DNA of 64,000 bases from a virus. The stretch lies in the IMG/VR virus record IMGVR_UViG_3300007512_002515, positions 62,001 through 126,000 of that record, one strand, 5' to 3'. Under the pieces are notes generated by a model. It was not told the origin of the DNA, did no database searches, and saw nothing but the letters and a program-made list of their open reading frames with translations. Position numbers and translations under genes: made by a program. This document shows, piece by piece, positions 42,901 to 51,534 of the stretch. The stretch's first letter is position 1. Each line of letters opens with the position of its first letter.

Positions 42901-44628
42901 GGTATGGCGATCCTTGCTACTGCCGCGCTAGCGCTGGTTGGTGCCGCGTTTGCGATGGCTGCTCCGCTCTTTATTCCTATGATGGGTGGGTTATTACTCG
43001 CTGCGCTAATGTTGACTGTTGGAGTTGCCGTCTTTGCAGGGGCTCTGGCGCTATTATTGGGCGCTCTCCCCAACATCGACCCGGCGGCAGTAGACACAAT
43101 GTTTATTACAATTGGTAAAGCAATTCTTGCATTAGCTGTTTTGGTTGCTGTCGGTGCTGCCTTCGCACTAATAACAGCATTTGCCCCCATGATAATCACG
43201 GGAATGTTAGCAGCAGCTGGATTCCTAACTGTTGGTGTATTGGCTTTCGCAGCCGCTTTAGCGATCGCATCGACAGTCGCTGGGGATGTCATGAAAGGAG
43301 CTGCAATCATGCCAATGATCGAGATGATGCTTAAGGTTTCATTGGCGATGGCTATTCTCGTTCCACTTGCTGCTCTTTTTGGAATGATGATTCCTATCCT
43401 GCCCTTCTTACTTTGGGGTCTTGGTGGATTGTCAGTGTTTATGGTTGGTGCCGCGGTAGCAGTCGGTGCAATGGTCGCTGCAGCTGCAACAATACCAATC
43501 GCTGACCCTGAAGATATGGCCGCAAGGATGGAAGTTATCGGTGGTGTGGCCACAGCGCTTCAGGCCCTTGGTGGTCTTGCTCTTGATGCTGGGAAATTGG
43601 GTGTTGCAGCCGAATCGCTTGGTAAAGGCGGTATGGACAAGGTCTTTAATTTAATGGGGAGCTTCCTTGATAAGATTAAGGACACTCTAGTTGGCACTGT
43701 AACCACGTTGGTGGGACTTGCTGTTGGATATAGCAAGAGTGATCTTGAGAAAGCAGCAGTCGTCGGAGACGTCGTCGCCGCCGTCGCTCAGTTCGCAGCC
43801 GCGATCGCCGAGCCGTTAGCACTCGTATCCTCAATGACAGGGTTCTTCAACCCCAGCGCCGCGTCAAATATGAGCACTGTAATTGGTGGGCTTGGCGACA
43901 TGATGGACATGCTAGCTGAAAAGCTACCAACAATAATCAATGCGCTCATTACAGCTGGCGCAGGAATTCCATCGGGATTCAAGGAAAAAGCAGAATCAAT
44001 GCAGATTATGTTCCAGGCGCTTGGTCCCATGATGGACGCGCTAGGGAAAATTCAGGTAATTGCTGAAGAATCTGTAAAGGGAATAGACGGACCATCAGTA
44101 CAAACGTTATTCGACGGAATGGCCGGCGGTTTATCTGCCCTGGCCACGACGATGCCGCAGGTTATCTCAAGTTTGAGTGCCATCCCTGGAGCTGAAGAGG
44201 TTCAATCACAAGTTGATAAGTTAGATCAGTTGTTTAATGTGACAGTCGCTCTTTCTGACGTGCTTGGTAAATTTACGGAGCTCGGGGAAGCAAATTCTCC
44301 ATCGATGACAGAGCGCGCCGGCGCGTTTCTTAAGAATCTGGTTGGTGGATCTGATGGACCAACCCCCGCTGCACAAGCAATTCTCTCGATGGTCGAGGAG
44401 ATGAACTCTATCAACACCGCGCTAGACGGATTACCAGAGATTAATCTCAACGCAAACCTCCAGAAAGTTGCCGATGCATTCAGCGTTTCCGAATCCATCA
44501 ACGTAGAGAACAAGCCCGTTAATATAACAATTAACCTTAGCGTTACAATGGACGCGAATAAGGTAGGTAGTGTTCTGGTTGATAAATCAGTTATGACAAC
44601 ACCGCTAGCCACAGCAGAGGGTCAATAA
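39937..44628 (+). CDS. Tape measure protein with repeated hydrophobic hairpins
   Basis: Translation starts at GTG 39937 after AAGGGTGG. The 1563-residue product is by far the longest after the tube genes. Residues 1-60 form a Gln/Lys coiled coil, followed by Ala/Gly-rich helical sequence to about 700 typical of tape measures, a strongly hydrophobic block from about 710 to 1190 and a soluble C-terminal part. By the usual 1.5 angstrom per residue this would set a tail of roughly 230 nm, an estimate only. The hydrophobic block holds about 12-14 membrane-length segments, five of them pairs in tandem repeats, and could form a membrane channel for DNA entry. T4 gp29 is far shorter (590). Confidence 0.8.
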   Translation: MAADSKELQSQLAIQQSINKVLQDRQKVLEKQQKYLSSQVDTAVQLCKALECKGLDDVQQKMKEVRDGLAGAASEADKASGKIGEMTTSLQDTEQANKKVIKSFAELISHIKESHVALAGFAAGAAKGFKSAIADIKQMGATIGTVIGGIKNIGLSIVAIPFQMFSGLVGMANDLAGSVSALRQGIEDVRGSFGDLASNEGAALMSGLSNLQSQSSSLGGTGVSLAAVYGVGPDGVAAALADLAATAEALGPKFGMLSDEFANSAGEILAFKKGMGLSEEAMSGFATMAISSGSSLTDTLQDVGNYSIQMGDKFGVSSKLISKDMGEMAADFKNFGTMSTKEMAAASVYARKLGIDVKGLQGVIGKFDDFEGAADSVSQLNQAFGIQLDTMEMMNAENPAERIDMMKNAFHEAGKSIEDMTRQERALLAEQTGLSEEALATAFSQENMGTSYEDIAAGADEAEEKQLSQTEVMNKLADTMDRVFNSGRDFNGFFDALTQGFTKGLTQFPEFKELLTAIREALQTVFEAGKEMGKLFGELLGSGGFDILGPLKDMFNSDALKTLFGGIGVDETGKKTGTGLIGAFSMLMSFLKGDEGVKLSDVFDSVSESFSNFFGANSEAATKLKEGISRMITGVGEMIAQMIPWVVTKVVDFFKGIAEAIRNPPDLEGAASEGIGGAIMGAISSIGGALMDAVPELLGAFLDIISAVFEKHGGKIIAVGGALLAFVLGKMIIFGAISAVQAAVGAVVVKKLTDFMLGAVGDSADAAEASMPDAGQMKEMAQGVGEGLGALIDSVAKIDAKNIVMAGVKLALMAASLLPAIAIFAAGIVMAAMIMSVAPWEGIAKLFVVMLVVIPLLMLVMLAAKFLDPGTLLSSAVNMALAAVALGLGMIPFAAALMIVYALIGNIPFLEIVKIFAVMGLAILAVFIISKIGLSLAPPITAPGLLFMALAAGLMIIGMVAFALALKLVHMILKPIPFMEIVQMFGMLGMAILATAALALVGAAFAMAAPLFIPMMGGLLLAALMLTVGVAVFAGALALLLGALPNIDPAAVDTMFITIGKAILALAVLVAVGAAFALITAFAPMIITGMLAAAGFLTVGVLAFAAALAIASTVAGDVMKGAAIMPMIEMMLKVSLAMAILVPLAALFGMMIPILPFLLWGLGGLSVFMVGAAVAVGAMVAAAATIPIADPEDMAARMEVIGGVATALQALGGLALDAGKLGVAAESLGKGGMDKVFNLMGSFLDKIKDTLVGTVTTLVGLAVGYSKSDLEKAAVVGDVVAAVAQFAAAIAEPLALVSSMTGFFNPSAASNMSTVIGGLGDMMDMLAEKLPTIINALITAGAGIPSGFKEKAESMQIMFQALGPMMDALGKIQVIAEESVKGIDGPSVQTLFDGMAGGLSALATTMPQVISSLSAIPGAEEVQSQVDKLDQLFNVTVALSDVLGKFTELGEANSPSMTERAGAFLKNLVGGSDGPTPAAQAILSMVEEMNSINTALDGLPEINLNANLQKVADAFSVSESINVENKPVNITINLSVTMDANKVGSVLVDKSVMTTPLATAEGQ
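42448..43497 (+). repeat. Five tandem hydrophobic repeats in the tape measure
   Basis: Five units of about 63-78 codons begin at 42448, 42655, 42862, 43075 and 43309. Their openings align: APWEGIAKLF, IPFLEIVKIF, IPFMEIVQMF, IDPAAVDTMF and MPMIEMMLKV; each is followed by a hydrophobic helix, a short Pro/Gly turn and a second helix ending in a small polar spacer. Units one and two are both 69 residues. Similarity is at protein level; the DNA has diverged. Confidence 0.75.
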
Positions 44629-44810
44629 TGAGCAATGAAAAGATTGGTTTGACAGAGGAAGAAGCTAAATACTTAGAGGAGTGTGCAAAGGTATCGGAGG
44701 AAAAGTGGGAAGTTGTCAAGGGACTTTTGGAGTTTTTTGAAAAAACGCTCGCTGAAAATCCAGAAAGTGTTGGCGCCGCAATAGAGGAGTTGTTAAAGAG
44801 AAATGGCTGA
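44628..44810 (+). CDS. Small acidic helical protein between tape measure and hub
   Basis: The 60-residue protein begins in the TAATG overlap with the tape measure stop and ends inside the start of the hub gene, so it is tightly coupled to both. It is acidic and helical (LTEEEAKYLEECAKVSEEKW, then LLEFFEKTL). The size, charge and position suit a tail assembly chaperone, for example one that keeps the hydrophobic tape measure soluble. That role is inferred; the family is not known to me. Confidence 0.6.
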   Translation: MSNEKIGLTEEEAKYLEECAKVSEEKWEVVKGLLEFFEKTLAENPESVGAAIEELLKRNG

Positions 44811-47800
44811 AGATCCTTCAAACGGAGACTTTACACCTGCCGGAACCGGGACTAACGGTGAGGTAATGTGGGGAGACGACTTAAAGGAGTCGTCAAAGCA
44901 AACCCTTGCTTCCTATATGAGCTCTTTGACGACAAACCCACAAACCCATAATGAATATTCAATAGGCCATTCTGAGTATGCTGAGACGTCCTATGTTGCA
45001 GCTGACGGTACCCCTGCGCCCATCCAAACCGGAGGGCAAGATCCAGATGTTGAGACATATACCGACTCGTTAGGTACTTCTTCTGCCGCTAGTGCCACGA
45101 GAACACTTTTTGATACAATGAGTAATTCTGGTAAATTTGACCAAGCTGCTCCAACAGACATTCCACTAAGCGATATCGTAGATAAAAATTCTCAAATTGA
45201 CGGTCACCACCTACTATCAGACATTAAGGCCACGAGCGAACCATTTGAGCCAGGTGTTGGTGCGACTGACGGATCATCGTGGAAACCAATTCCAGCCGGC
45301 GCCCCTACTCAACAGCGAAAAATATCTCAAATTCTGCAAGGTTATAATCGTTTTAATCCTTCTGGTGCGACACCCTATATTGATGAAGGCGCGTTTTCTT
45401 CTCCTGGGTCGACGCAACAGATGGGGTTTGGTGTCTACGACCCAGACGCTGAGGGGATAGACTTTGCTACATTACGTAAAGTTGCGCAATCATTGTTACT
45501 TCGTCAAACTGGCCATGCCCGTGACGAAGACGCAGACCCCGCAGACTGGAGCCAGGTTGATGTTATTAACGCAACGAATGTCCAAACTGGTGCATCAAAA
45601 ATATCGATTGAATTCTTAAGAACAATTAACGCATTCGGGGCTCCAAATAAACCGTTTGTGCCGACTGAGTTACGATATAGCGATAGGGATGGTAGCCCAT
45701 TAGAGGCACAGAAAAGTTTTGGCGCTTTAAACTCTAATAAGGAACCGTTTACTGGTAAAAATAGACTAGCGATGCTAGCTGTCGCTGCAGAGGGTCTCGG
45801 CGCCATTGTATTAGGTGCGATTGTTGTCGGTGGTGTCATTGACTTACTAGACACAGGCGGCGGCTCCATCCCGTCTAGACCTGCTGAAATGAAGTATGGT
45901 CGACATGCAGATGAGCCCCTGCACGTTCGAGTTCTAAGAGTGATGGGAGTTCCACGCACGAATCATTCGTTTGTTATGTGCGTAATTTTCGGACTTATTG
46001 AATTTGTGGGGTTAAATCCCCCGTCAGGGGACCCGCCCGCATCGGCGACGGGAAACTGGGGAGCATTTGTTACATGGTGGACAATATTCGTAGTTCCATA
46101 TCTAGCCACTGCAGTTCAAAACGTATTGTGGGCAAGCGGGTACTATGCAAACCTCTTCAGAGTTATACGACGTGATATTGACCGATTCTTAGATACAGCA
46201 GGAGGAATTCCTGGTGGTGGCTCCAATCCCGCTTTAGCAATTCTGGACTTGTTACTTGCACTAAACACTTTTCCCTCATGGCGATTTTTCATGGTTCTTG
46301 CTGTGATTGGAGATTGCGCTCTTCAAAGAAAATATCGTTCGTTTCCGCTTGGTGGCGTTGGGTCAAATCCACTTGAGAAGATGCCAAACACCGGACAGAC
46401 TAGACAAGCTCAAAGTAAAATTGCAAAAGACAAAAATGCTTTAGCTTGGCGGCACAAAGCAGCTCCAGCCAGGTTTCTACTGCCTGAACAACTTACAACA
46501 GCATTCGAAGTTTTTGATATGGGTAAATCCACACCCGCTGCTCTTTTGTCACTGGTGGGCGATTCCAAGAACGATCCTGGTTCCATGTGGCCAACTGGTG
46601 AAACTTATTGGAAAAAGAAGCAACGCAATAAAAAATTGTCATCTAGTGGAAGGCTTCCAAAGGAAATGGTAACAGCGCTTGAAAACCAGCTGGAGATTGA
46701 GTACATGCCATTCTATCTTCACGATCTTCGTACAAATGAGATCATTGGTTTACATGGCTTCTTAGAGAATATTAAAGACTCTTATTCTGTAAGTTATTCA
46801 GACTCCAGTGGATATGGTCGTATAGACAAGGTGAAAATTTATCAAAGCACCGAGCGTAGCATTAATCTTGATTTTTGGCTTGTCTCAACATCTCCCAAGG
46901 ATTTTGATTCTATGTGGTTTACCGTAAATAAATTAATTACGCTGCTATATCCACAATGGTCGATGGGCAAAAGAGTCCAGGCAGGCGATAAGCATTTTGT
47001 GATGCCATTCTCTCAAATTCCCACTGCGTCTCCTATGGTTCGTCTCCGAGTCGGTGATGTAATCCGCGGTAACTATACGAGATTTAATCTGGCACGCTTA
47101 TTTGGAATCTCTGAGGCGCTCGCGGCCAGCGAATCCGGTTCATCTGCTGATGATATGGCCCAACAACAGGCATTTGATATATCATTTGATTCACAAACCG
47201 GCATGGATTGGGAGCAATATGAGGATGAGTTAGAGACCTATCATGCTCGATATGACACCGAGCCATCTTCTCCAACAGACAGCACCCACGGATTTTCTGT
47301 TGGCCAAGAATGTACACTGCTTGCAAACGTAGACGGATATACTACATGGGATAGAGGATCTGGTTCAGCTTCAGAGGTGCCCCCCGGCGCAGGGGCAATA
47401 CATGTAGAGTCAACGCCATTTTTGAGCCGTACATTAAGCGAGGGGAGAGTAAAAGTTCTCGAAGTGCGATGGCTCGGTCTTGCTGATACAGCGGATGGTA
47501 TTGAGGCAGAGACTGTTGGGGCGATGTCAATGAGAAATTCCGGTCACAATGTAGAATATTGTGTTACATGGGTCGACCCGAACAATAACGCTGACCCTTA
47601 TTCTGAGGCGCTTGAAGAAAAGGGTCACTATCATCATTATTACGTTCTTCAAGAAGATCTGGTAGCTGATATGCCTATGCCAGTGGATTTAGATGAGACC
47701 GTCACACTTGATGAGCAGATAGAGAATATAGCTGCATTTTTTAGTCCAGATAATAACGCCATTGTAAGTTCTTTCGAGACCGCCGGCGGGAGAGGTCTTG

Positions 47801-48159
47801 CAGGATTCATCACTTCTTTTGATATGGATTGGGGCCTGAACTCAAATCTTTGGGACATGAGTAAGATGGGAAGAAGAGCTCCGACGGCGATGAAGATATC
47901 TATGGCATTTGCCCCGATTCATGATATTCCTCCCGGGCTAGACAATAATGGGTTCATGCGATCAATAAATTACCCTGTTGGGAATATTGCTGGTATGCTC
48001 GGTACAGATCAATATGATCAAGGTTCAGCTGGAGAAGTTCAGATGTCAACCGATGCTGGCGAATCGCGTCGAGCTGGTGGCGTCGATGCTGGTAAATTAA
48101 CAAGAGATCGTTTTGTTGCGGCTGTTAATGAGGCGTTCGCGCACATGGGATCGCCATGA
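44803..48159 (+). CDS. Baseplate/tail hub protein with hydrophobic segments
   Basis: The 1118-residue product has a block at about 637-735 (FYLHDLRTNEIIGLHGFLEN, then GYGRIDKVKIYQSTERSINL and MWFTVNKLITLLYPQWSMG) that I recognise from large hub or baseplate proteins of marine T4-like phages. The N-terminal 250 residues are low-complexity and acidic. Unusually for a baseplate protein there are four strongly hydrophobic stretches near 321-350, 389-404, 422-452 and 478-506, long enough to cross a membrane. They may be buried in assembly or released during infection. It starts in overlap with the preceding small gene and its last codons overlap the LysM-like gene. Confidence 0.62.
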   Translation: MAEDPSNGDFTPAGTGTNGEVMWGDDLKESSKQTLASYMSSLTTNPQTHNEYSIGHSEYAETSYVAADGTPAPIQTGGQDPDVETYTDSLGTSSAASATRTLFDTMSNSGKFDQAAPTDIPLSDIVDKNSQIDGHHLLSDIKATSEPFEPGVGATDGSSWKPIPAGAPTQQRKISQILQGYNRFNPSGATPYIDEGAFSSPGSTQQMGFGVYDPDAEGIDFATLRKVAQSLLLRQTGHARDEDADPADWSQVDVINATNVQTGASKISIEFLRTINAFGAPNKPFVPTELRYSDRDGSPLEAQKSFGALNSNKEPFTGKNRLAMLAVAAEGLGAIVLGAIVVGGVIDLLDTGGGSIPSRPAEMKYGRHADEPLHVRVLRVMGVPRTNHSFVMCVIFGLIEFVGLNPPSGDPPASATGNWGAFVTWWTIFVVPYLATAVQNVLWASGYYANLFRVIRRDIDRFLDTAGGIPGGGSNPALAILDLLLALNTFPSWRFFMVLAVIGDCALQRKYRSFPLGGVGSNPLEKMPNTGQTRQAQSKIAKDKNALAWRHKAAPARFLLPEQLTTAFEVFDMGKSTPAALLSLVGDSKNDPGSMWPTGETYWKKKQRNKKLSSSGRLPKEMVTALENQLEIEYMPFYLHDLRTNEIIGLHGFLENIKDSYSVSYSDSSGYGRIDKVKIYQSTERSINLDFWLVSTSPKDFDSMWFTVNKLITLLYPQWSMGKRVQAGDKHFVMPFSQIPTASPMVRLRVGDVIRGNYTRFNLARLFGISEALAASESGSSADDMAQQQAFDISFDSQTGMDWEQYEDELETYHARYDTEPSSPTDSTHGFSVGQECTLLANVDGYTTWDRGSGSASEVPPGAGAIHVESTPFLSRTLSEGRVKVLEVRWLGLADTADGIEAETVGAMSMRNSGHNVEYCVTWVDPNNNADPYSEALEEKGHYHHYYVLQEDLVADMPMPVDLDETVTLDEQIENIAAFFSPDNNAIVSSFETAGGRGLAGFITSFDMDWGLNSNLWDMSKMGRRAPTAMKISMAFAPIHDIPPGLDNNGFMRSINYPVGNIAGMLGTDQYDQGSAGEVQMSTDAGESRRAGGVDAGKLTRDRFVAAVNEAFAHMGSP

Positions 48160-48458
48160 AAGGTGGAGTTCGTAGATATCGTAGGGCCCCTAAGCTTAAA
48201 AGAGGGAAATTTTATGGCACATTCGATCCAGGATTTTTCATTTACAAAGCTGTACAAAGAGGACAAATATACTGCGATAGCTATGTAACAAAGCAAACAG
48301 AGCGACTTGATGTAATAGCTGGTGCCAAATATGGGGATGGAACCCTATGGTGGATAATCGCTGCTGCAAGCGGTATAGGGTGGAATCTCCAAGTACCAGC
48401 CGGGACATATCTTTCTATCCCAAAGAGGTTATCACAAATTGAGAAACTGATAGGGTGA
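48156..48458 (+). CDS. LysM-like baseplate protein (gp53-like)
   Basis: The 100-residue protein carries a LysM-type motif from about 47 to 92 (RLDVIAGAKYGDGTLWWIIA, NLQVPAGTYLSIP), as in the baseplate wedge protein gp53 of T4 and tail protein X of P2. LysM domains bind peptidoglycan or act as structural clips between wedge and hub. The N-terminus is very basic (KGGVRRYRRAPKLKRGKFY). ATGA overlap with the hub gene and a three-base gap to the next gene show that the three are co-translated. The gp53 call rests on the motif and on context. Confidence 0.7.
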   Translation: MKGGVRRYRRAPKLKRGKFYGTFDPGFFIYKAVQRGQIYCDSYVTKQTERLDVIAGAKYGDGTLWWIIAAASGIGWNLQVPAGTYLSIPKRLSQIEKLIG

Positions 48459-48461
48459 ACG

Positions 48462-51400
48462 ATGTCTCTTGTAGATGATAAGCTGTCTTTGGCTGTTGAA
48501 AAATTAGGAAGATATTTCTCCATTGTATCAAAAGAAGATTTTGTCGCCGCACTAGCGTGGGGTGGAGATGATGTTGGGACTTTCGGTACTGAAGACTTTG
48601 ATAATGGCGATGTTCTAGATCAGCTTGTACGATTATTAACGAACACCACAGAGGGTGGCGTAATCGTGAATGATATCGTCTCAGAATTAAATGATCTTTT
48701 GTCAGGAGATGATGGTACAGACAAAGCTGCGGCCGCAACTCTTTATAAGTTCGTGGGAGAGCCTGATTCGTTCGGTACAATAGATTTTGATGGTATGCCT
48801 GTTTCTAGCGTTTCTATCAAAGATATGTGCGAGGGAGATGTAGTGAATCAGACGTTTGCCGCCCCACAGAAGGCCTCACCTAACCTAACAGCGACATGTA
48901 TTTATCCTGTTAGACTTACACCTGCCAATCGAGACACAGGCGCAGTCGCTCTTTTTATGAACGCGATTCCAACTCTAGAGTTCTCCAGGTGCGTTCCATA
49001 TTTGGACATCGTTATTATTTCACCAAATTCGCCTCTTAATGTTGACGGAAGTATTCAAACAATGTCTTTGATGCAATTTTTGCTAGGTCAAGCTATTCTG
49101 GATCCAGACACAGTGAACTACGATTTGGCATCCGCTATTGCTATGGATGCAGTAGGCGATTTTATAGAAAAAATGGAGGCAGCTGAAGCATCTGGTGATG
49201 AGGAGCTGCTGGAGGAAGTTGAGGCCGGTATCGCAACAGCTGGGATGGAGCTGTTTACCGCTCCCCAAACGCTAGTGCCGATGGATGAGATGTATGATGA
49301 TTTTGAGGCAATCCAGGGTGACACTGACGATCCCGACGATGCACCTGGAGGAGTGGGCGGAACCAGGGGGGCTCCAATTATTGATCGAACTCGTCCATTT
49401 ATGACTCTGGGGGACTTCAATATTACAGTCACTCCATCCAGAGGGATGATGTCTCATAAGACTGCCGAACTAAGCTTAACGCTCCATGATCGGTCAAGGC
49501 TTCAAGAAGTCGCAGAGTTTGTTAAGCCAGACCTTTATGGCAGAACAGAGCTTATGATTACGTACGGATGGTCTCATCCTGATGATTCCGGAGCCTCCGC
49601 AGATGATGGTACACTTTCTGGAAATTTTTACGGTACATTTTTAAATGCGTTAAAAGTTACGGAAAAATATGGGATCATTAATAGCTCTTTTTCGTTTGAC
49701 GAAGTAGGTCAAGTTAAAATCAAATTAAAGCTTTCCATGAAAGGTGCCTCTCAAGTTGATACTACAAGTATCAGTAAGGGTGAGGGCGTCGACGATATTA
49801 TGGAAACAATTCGTGACTTAACAGAGGCAATTTCAGTTTTAAAAAGAGAAATATTGGGGGATTCATCTGACTCTGCATCAGATGTGGGTGGTGCTACTTT
49901 TCTATCGTCAGCATCAGACACTAGTGGAGCATTGACAATAGATGAAGACACATCAAAGGCTATTGCTGCATTTTTAGATAGTCATAGAAATGAGGAAGAG
50001 GGAAGTCCCGTCGACGAACTCACCGATAACCTTACCGAACTTTTTGGTTCTGACGGTACGGGGGGCGCCGTCGCGGACGCGAAAAATACTATTGCTGCTG
50101 CTGTCGCTGATAAATTGAACAAGGCAAAAACTTTGCGCGCTAATCAGGATGACATATCAGAAACCAGAAGAGATCCATTTGCTAGAACTTTTACCGGTGC
50201 GGGTGGGTCTACGGAATTTGTTGATATCCAGTTTGATGATACCAAATATATAAGTCTTGGCGCACTTATGCTATATTTTGTTGGAAAACCGCTAGCTGCG
50301 ACACACCGATTTGACGAGGTACAATTTGTTTTTTACGCTTTTAACGATAAATCGACATACCTAAGCGATTCAAATATTTCCGAATTCCCCATTAAATTTA
50401 GCGAATTTGAGAAGAAATTTAAAGAGCTCACTGAGACTAGCGCGAATATTCCATTGTCTCGTTTTATCAGTATGTTAAACACTGAATACGTCCATAACCA
50501 AGCTGCTCCAGTTTATGGTCTGACTTCGTTATATGAAACTGATGACGAGGGTAATAGCAAAATGAAAGAGTCGTTCTCGGAAGATGCGACTGAGCTATAC
50601 AACGAGAAGGTGAAGCGTCTAGAAGATGCATACGGTGTCAGCGAGGATCAAGAATTTAAAATGCCCAGAGTGGCGATGCATATCGAAGCAGTTCCTACCA
50701 GACTTGGAAGTGAATTAGGAAAACGTGGCACAATTTTAAGAATACACTTGTATGATAGCCAGGCCTCAAAGTATACGGCGCTTTCTAAAATGCTTATCGC
50801 AGCCCGAGGAAGCTCTTTAGGGATGCTATCATCTGCTGCATCGGAAGCGAATCGGGAACCGGGGGAAGATGAAGAAACGTCCATCGCAGATCACCAAGCG
50901 GAGTATGTGGCTCTTTTGCAAGATGCAATAGACCAGGGATTAATCGAGGCTGTACCAGAGTTGGTAGGAGTGACTGTCGATTCAGGTAGTGGGGATGTTA
51001 CGATCGATCCTGAAGAATTTTCTAGAAATTACTTCAGGCTAAAAGGTGGGTTTCGTTCCCTAAAGGCCTTCATAACAAGAACAATGCCTTCCATAATCTA
51101 TGGATCTCAAAACTCTGCGGTGATTAGCGCTGATCTTGCATCAATGAATAACTCCAAATTAGCTACTGTAAATATGCAGCGTGGTGGATTGGGCGGCGGT
51201 ACGACAGCTCAGGGGTCTAGAGATTCTGGCCTCCCCCTCCAGACTGCTCCTACATCTTTAAGCCTCACCACGCTTGGTTGCCCGGTGATTTCGTACGGCC
51301 AGTACTTCTTTGTTGATTTTGGGACGGGAACAACAGTCGACAATCAATATGTGGTTAGCGGAATTAGCCACACTATTTCTCAAGGGAAATTTGAAACAAA

Positions 51401-51497
51401 GCTGAAGTGTACACAGGTGGACGCATTTGGAAAGTATATAAGCACATTCCAGAGTATAGAGAAATCGTTAGCAGCAATGGCTGACACCGAAGACTAA
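48462..51497 (+). CDS. Large baseplate hub protein (gp27-like region)
   Basis: The 1011-residue product has a beta-rich centre near residues 315-430 (GDFNITVTPSRGMMSHKTAE, then RTELMITYGWSHPDD and NSSFSFDEVGQVKIKLKLS) in the style of phage tail hub barrels (gp27/gpD fold). The last 90 residues (CPVISYGQYFFVDFGTGTTV, then VVSGISHTISQGKFETKLKC) resemble the C-terminal barrel that closes hub proteins. Long acidic linkers near 230-310 and 480-560 look flexible. It would form the central ring connecting tube and baseplate. No lysozyme domain is seen within it. Confidence 0.62.
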   Translation: MSLVDDKLSLAVEKLGRYFSIVSKEDFVAALAWGGDDVGTFGTEDFDNGDVLDQLVRLLTNTTEGGVIVNDIVSELNDLLSGDDGTDKAAAATLYKFVGEPDSFGTIDFDGMPVSSVSIKDMCEGDVVNQTFAAPQKASPNLTATCIYPVRLTPANRDTGAVALFMNAIPTLEFSRCVPYLDIVIISPNSPLNVDGSIQTMSLMQFLLGQAILDPDTVNYDLASAIAMDAVGDFIEKMEAAEASGDEELLEEVEAGIATAGMELFTAPQTLVPMDEMYDDFEAIQGDTDDPDDAPGGVGGTRGAPIIDRTRPFMTLGDFNITVTPSRGMMSHKTAELSLTLHDRSRLQEVAEFVKPDLYGRTELMITYGWSHPDDSGASADDGTLSGNFYGTFLNALKVTEKYGIINSSFSFDEVGQVKIKLKLSMKGASQVDTTSISKGEGVDDIMETIRDLTEAISVLKREILGDSSDSASDVGGATFLSSASDTSGALTIDEDTSKAIAAFLDSHRNEEEGSPVDELTDNLTELFGSDGTGGAVADAKNTIAAAVADKLNKAKTLRANQDDISETRRDPFARTFTGAGGSTEFVDIQFDDTKYISLGALMLYFVGKPLAATHRFDEVQFVFYAFNDKSTYLSDSNISEFPIKFSEFEKKFKELTETSANIPLSRFISMLNTEYVHNQAAPVYGLTSLYETDDEGNSKMKESFSEDATELYNEKVKRLEDAYGVSEDQEFKMPRVAMHIEAVPTRLGSELGKRGTILRIHLYDSQASKYTALSKMLIAARGSSLGMLSSAASEANREPGEDEETSIADHQAEYVALLQDAIDQGLIEAVPELVGVTVDSGSGDVTIDPEEFSRNYFRLKGGFRSLKAFITRTMPSIIYGSQNSAVISADLASMNNSKLATVNMQRGGLGGGTTAQGSRDSGLPLQTAPTSLSLTTLGCPVISYGQYFFVDFGTGTTVDNQYVVSGISHTISQGKFETKLKCTQVDAFGKYISTFQSIEKSLAAMADTED

Positions 51498-51534
51498 CAT
51501 GAACATTGTATGATCGGGCTCTATTGTTATTTGC

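Noticed and set aside
42279-43553. A 424-codon open frame on the minus strand opposite the tape measure
   Set aside because: Its product is a monotonous Ala/Ile/Pro/Thr sequence, the mirror of the hydrophobic repeats on the other strand; no ribosome site or domain supports it.
51499-51513. Mini-frame ATG AAC ATT GTA TGA before the polymerase gene
   Set aside because: Four codons with no regulatory pattern; I cannot show that it is translated.
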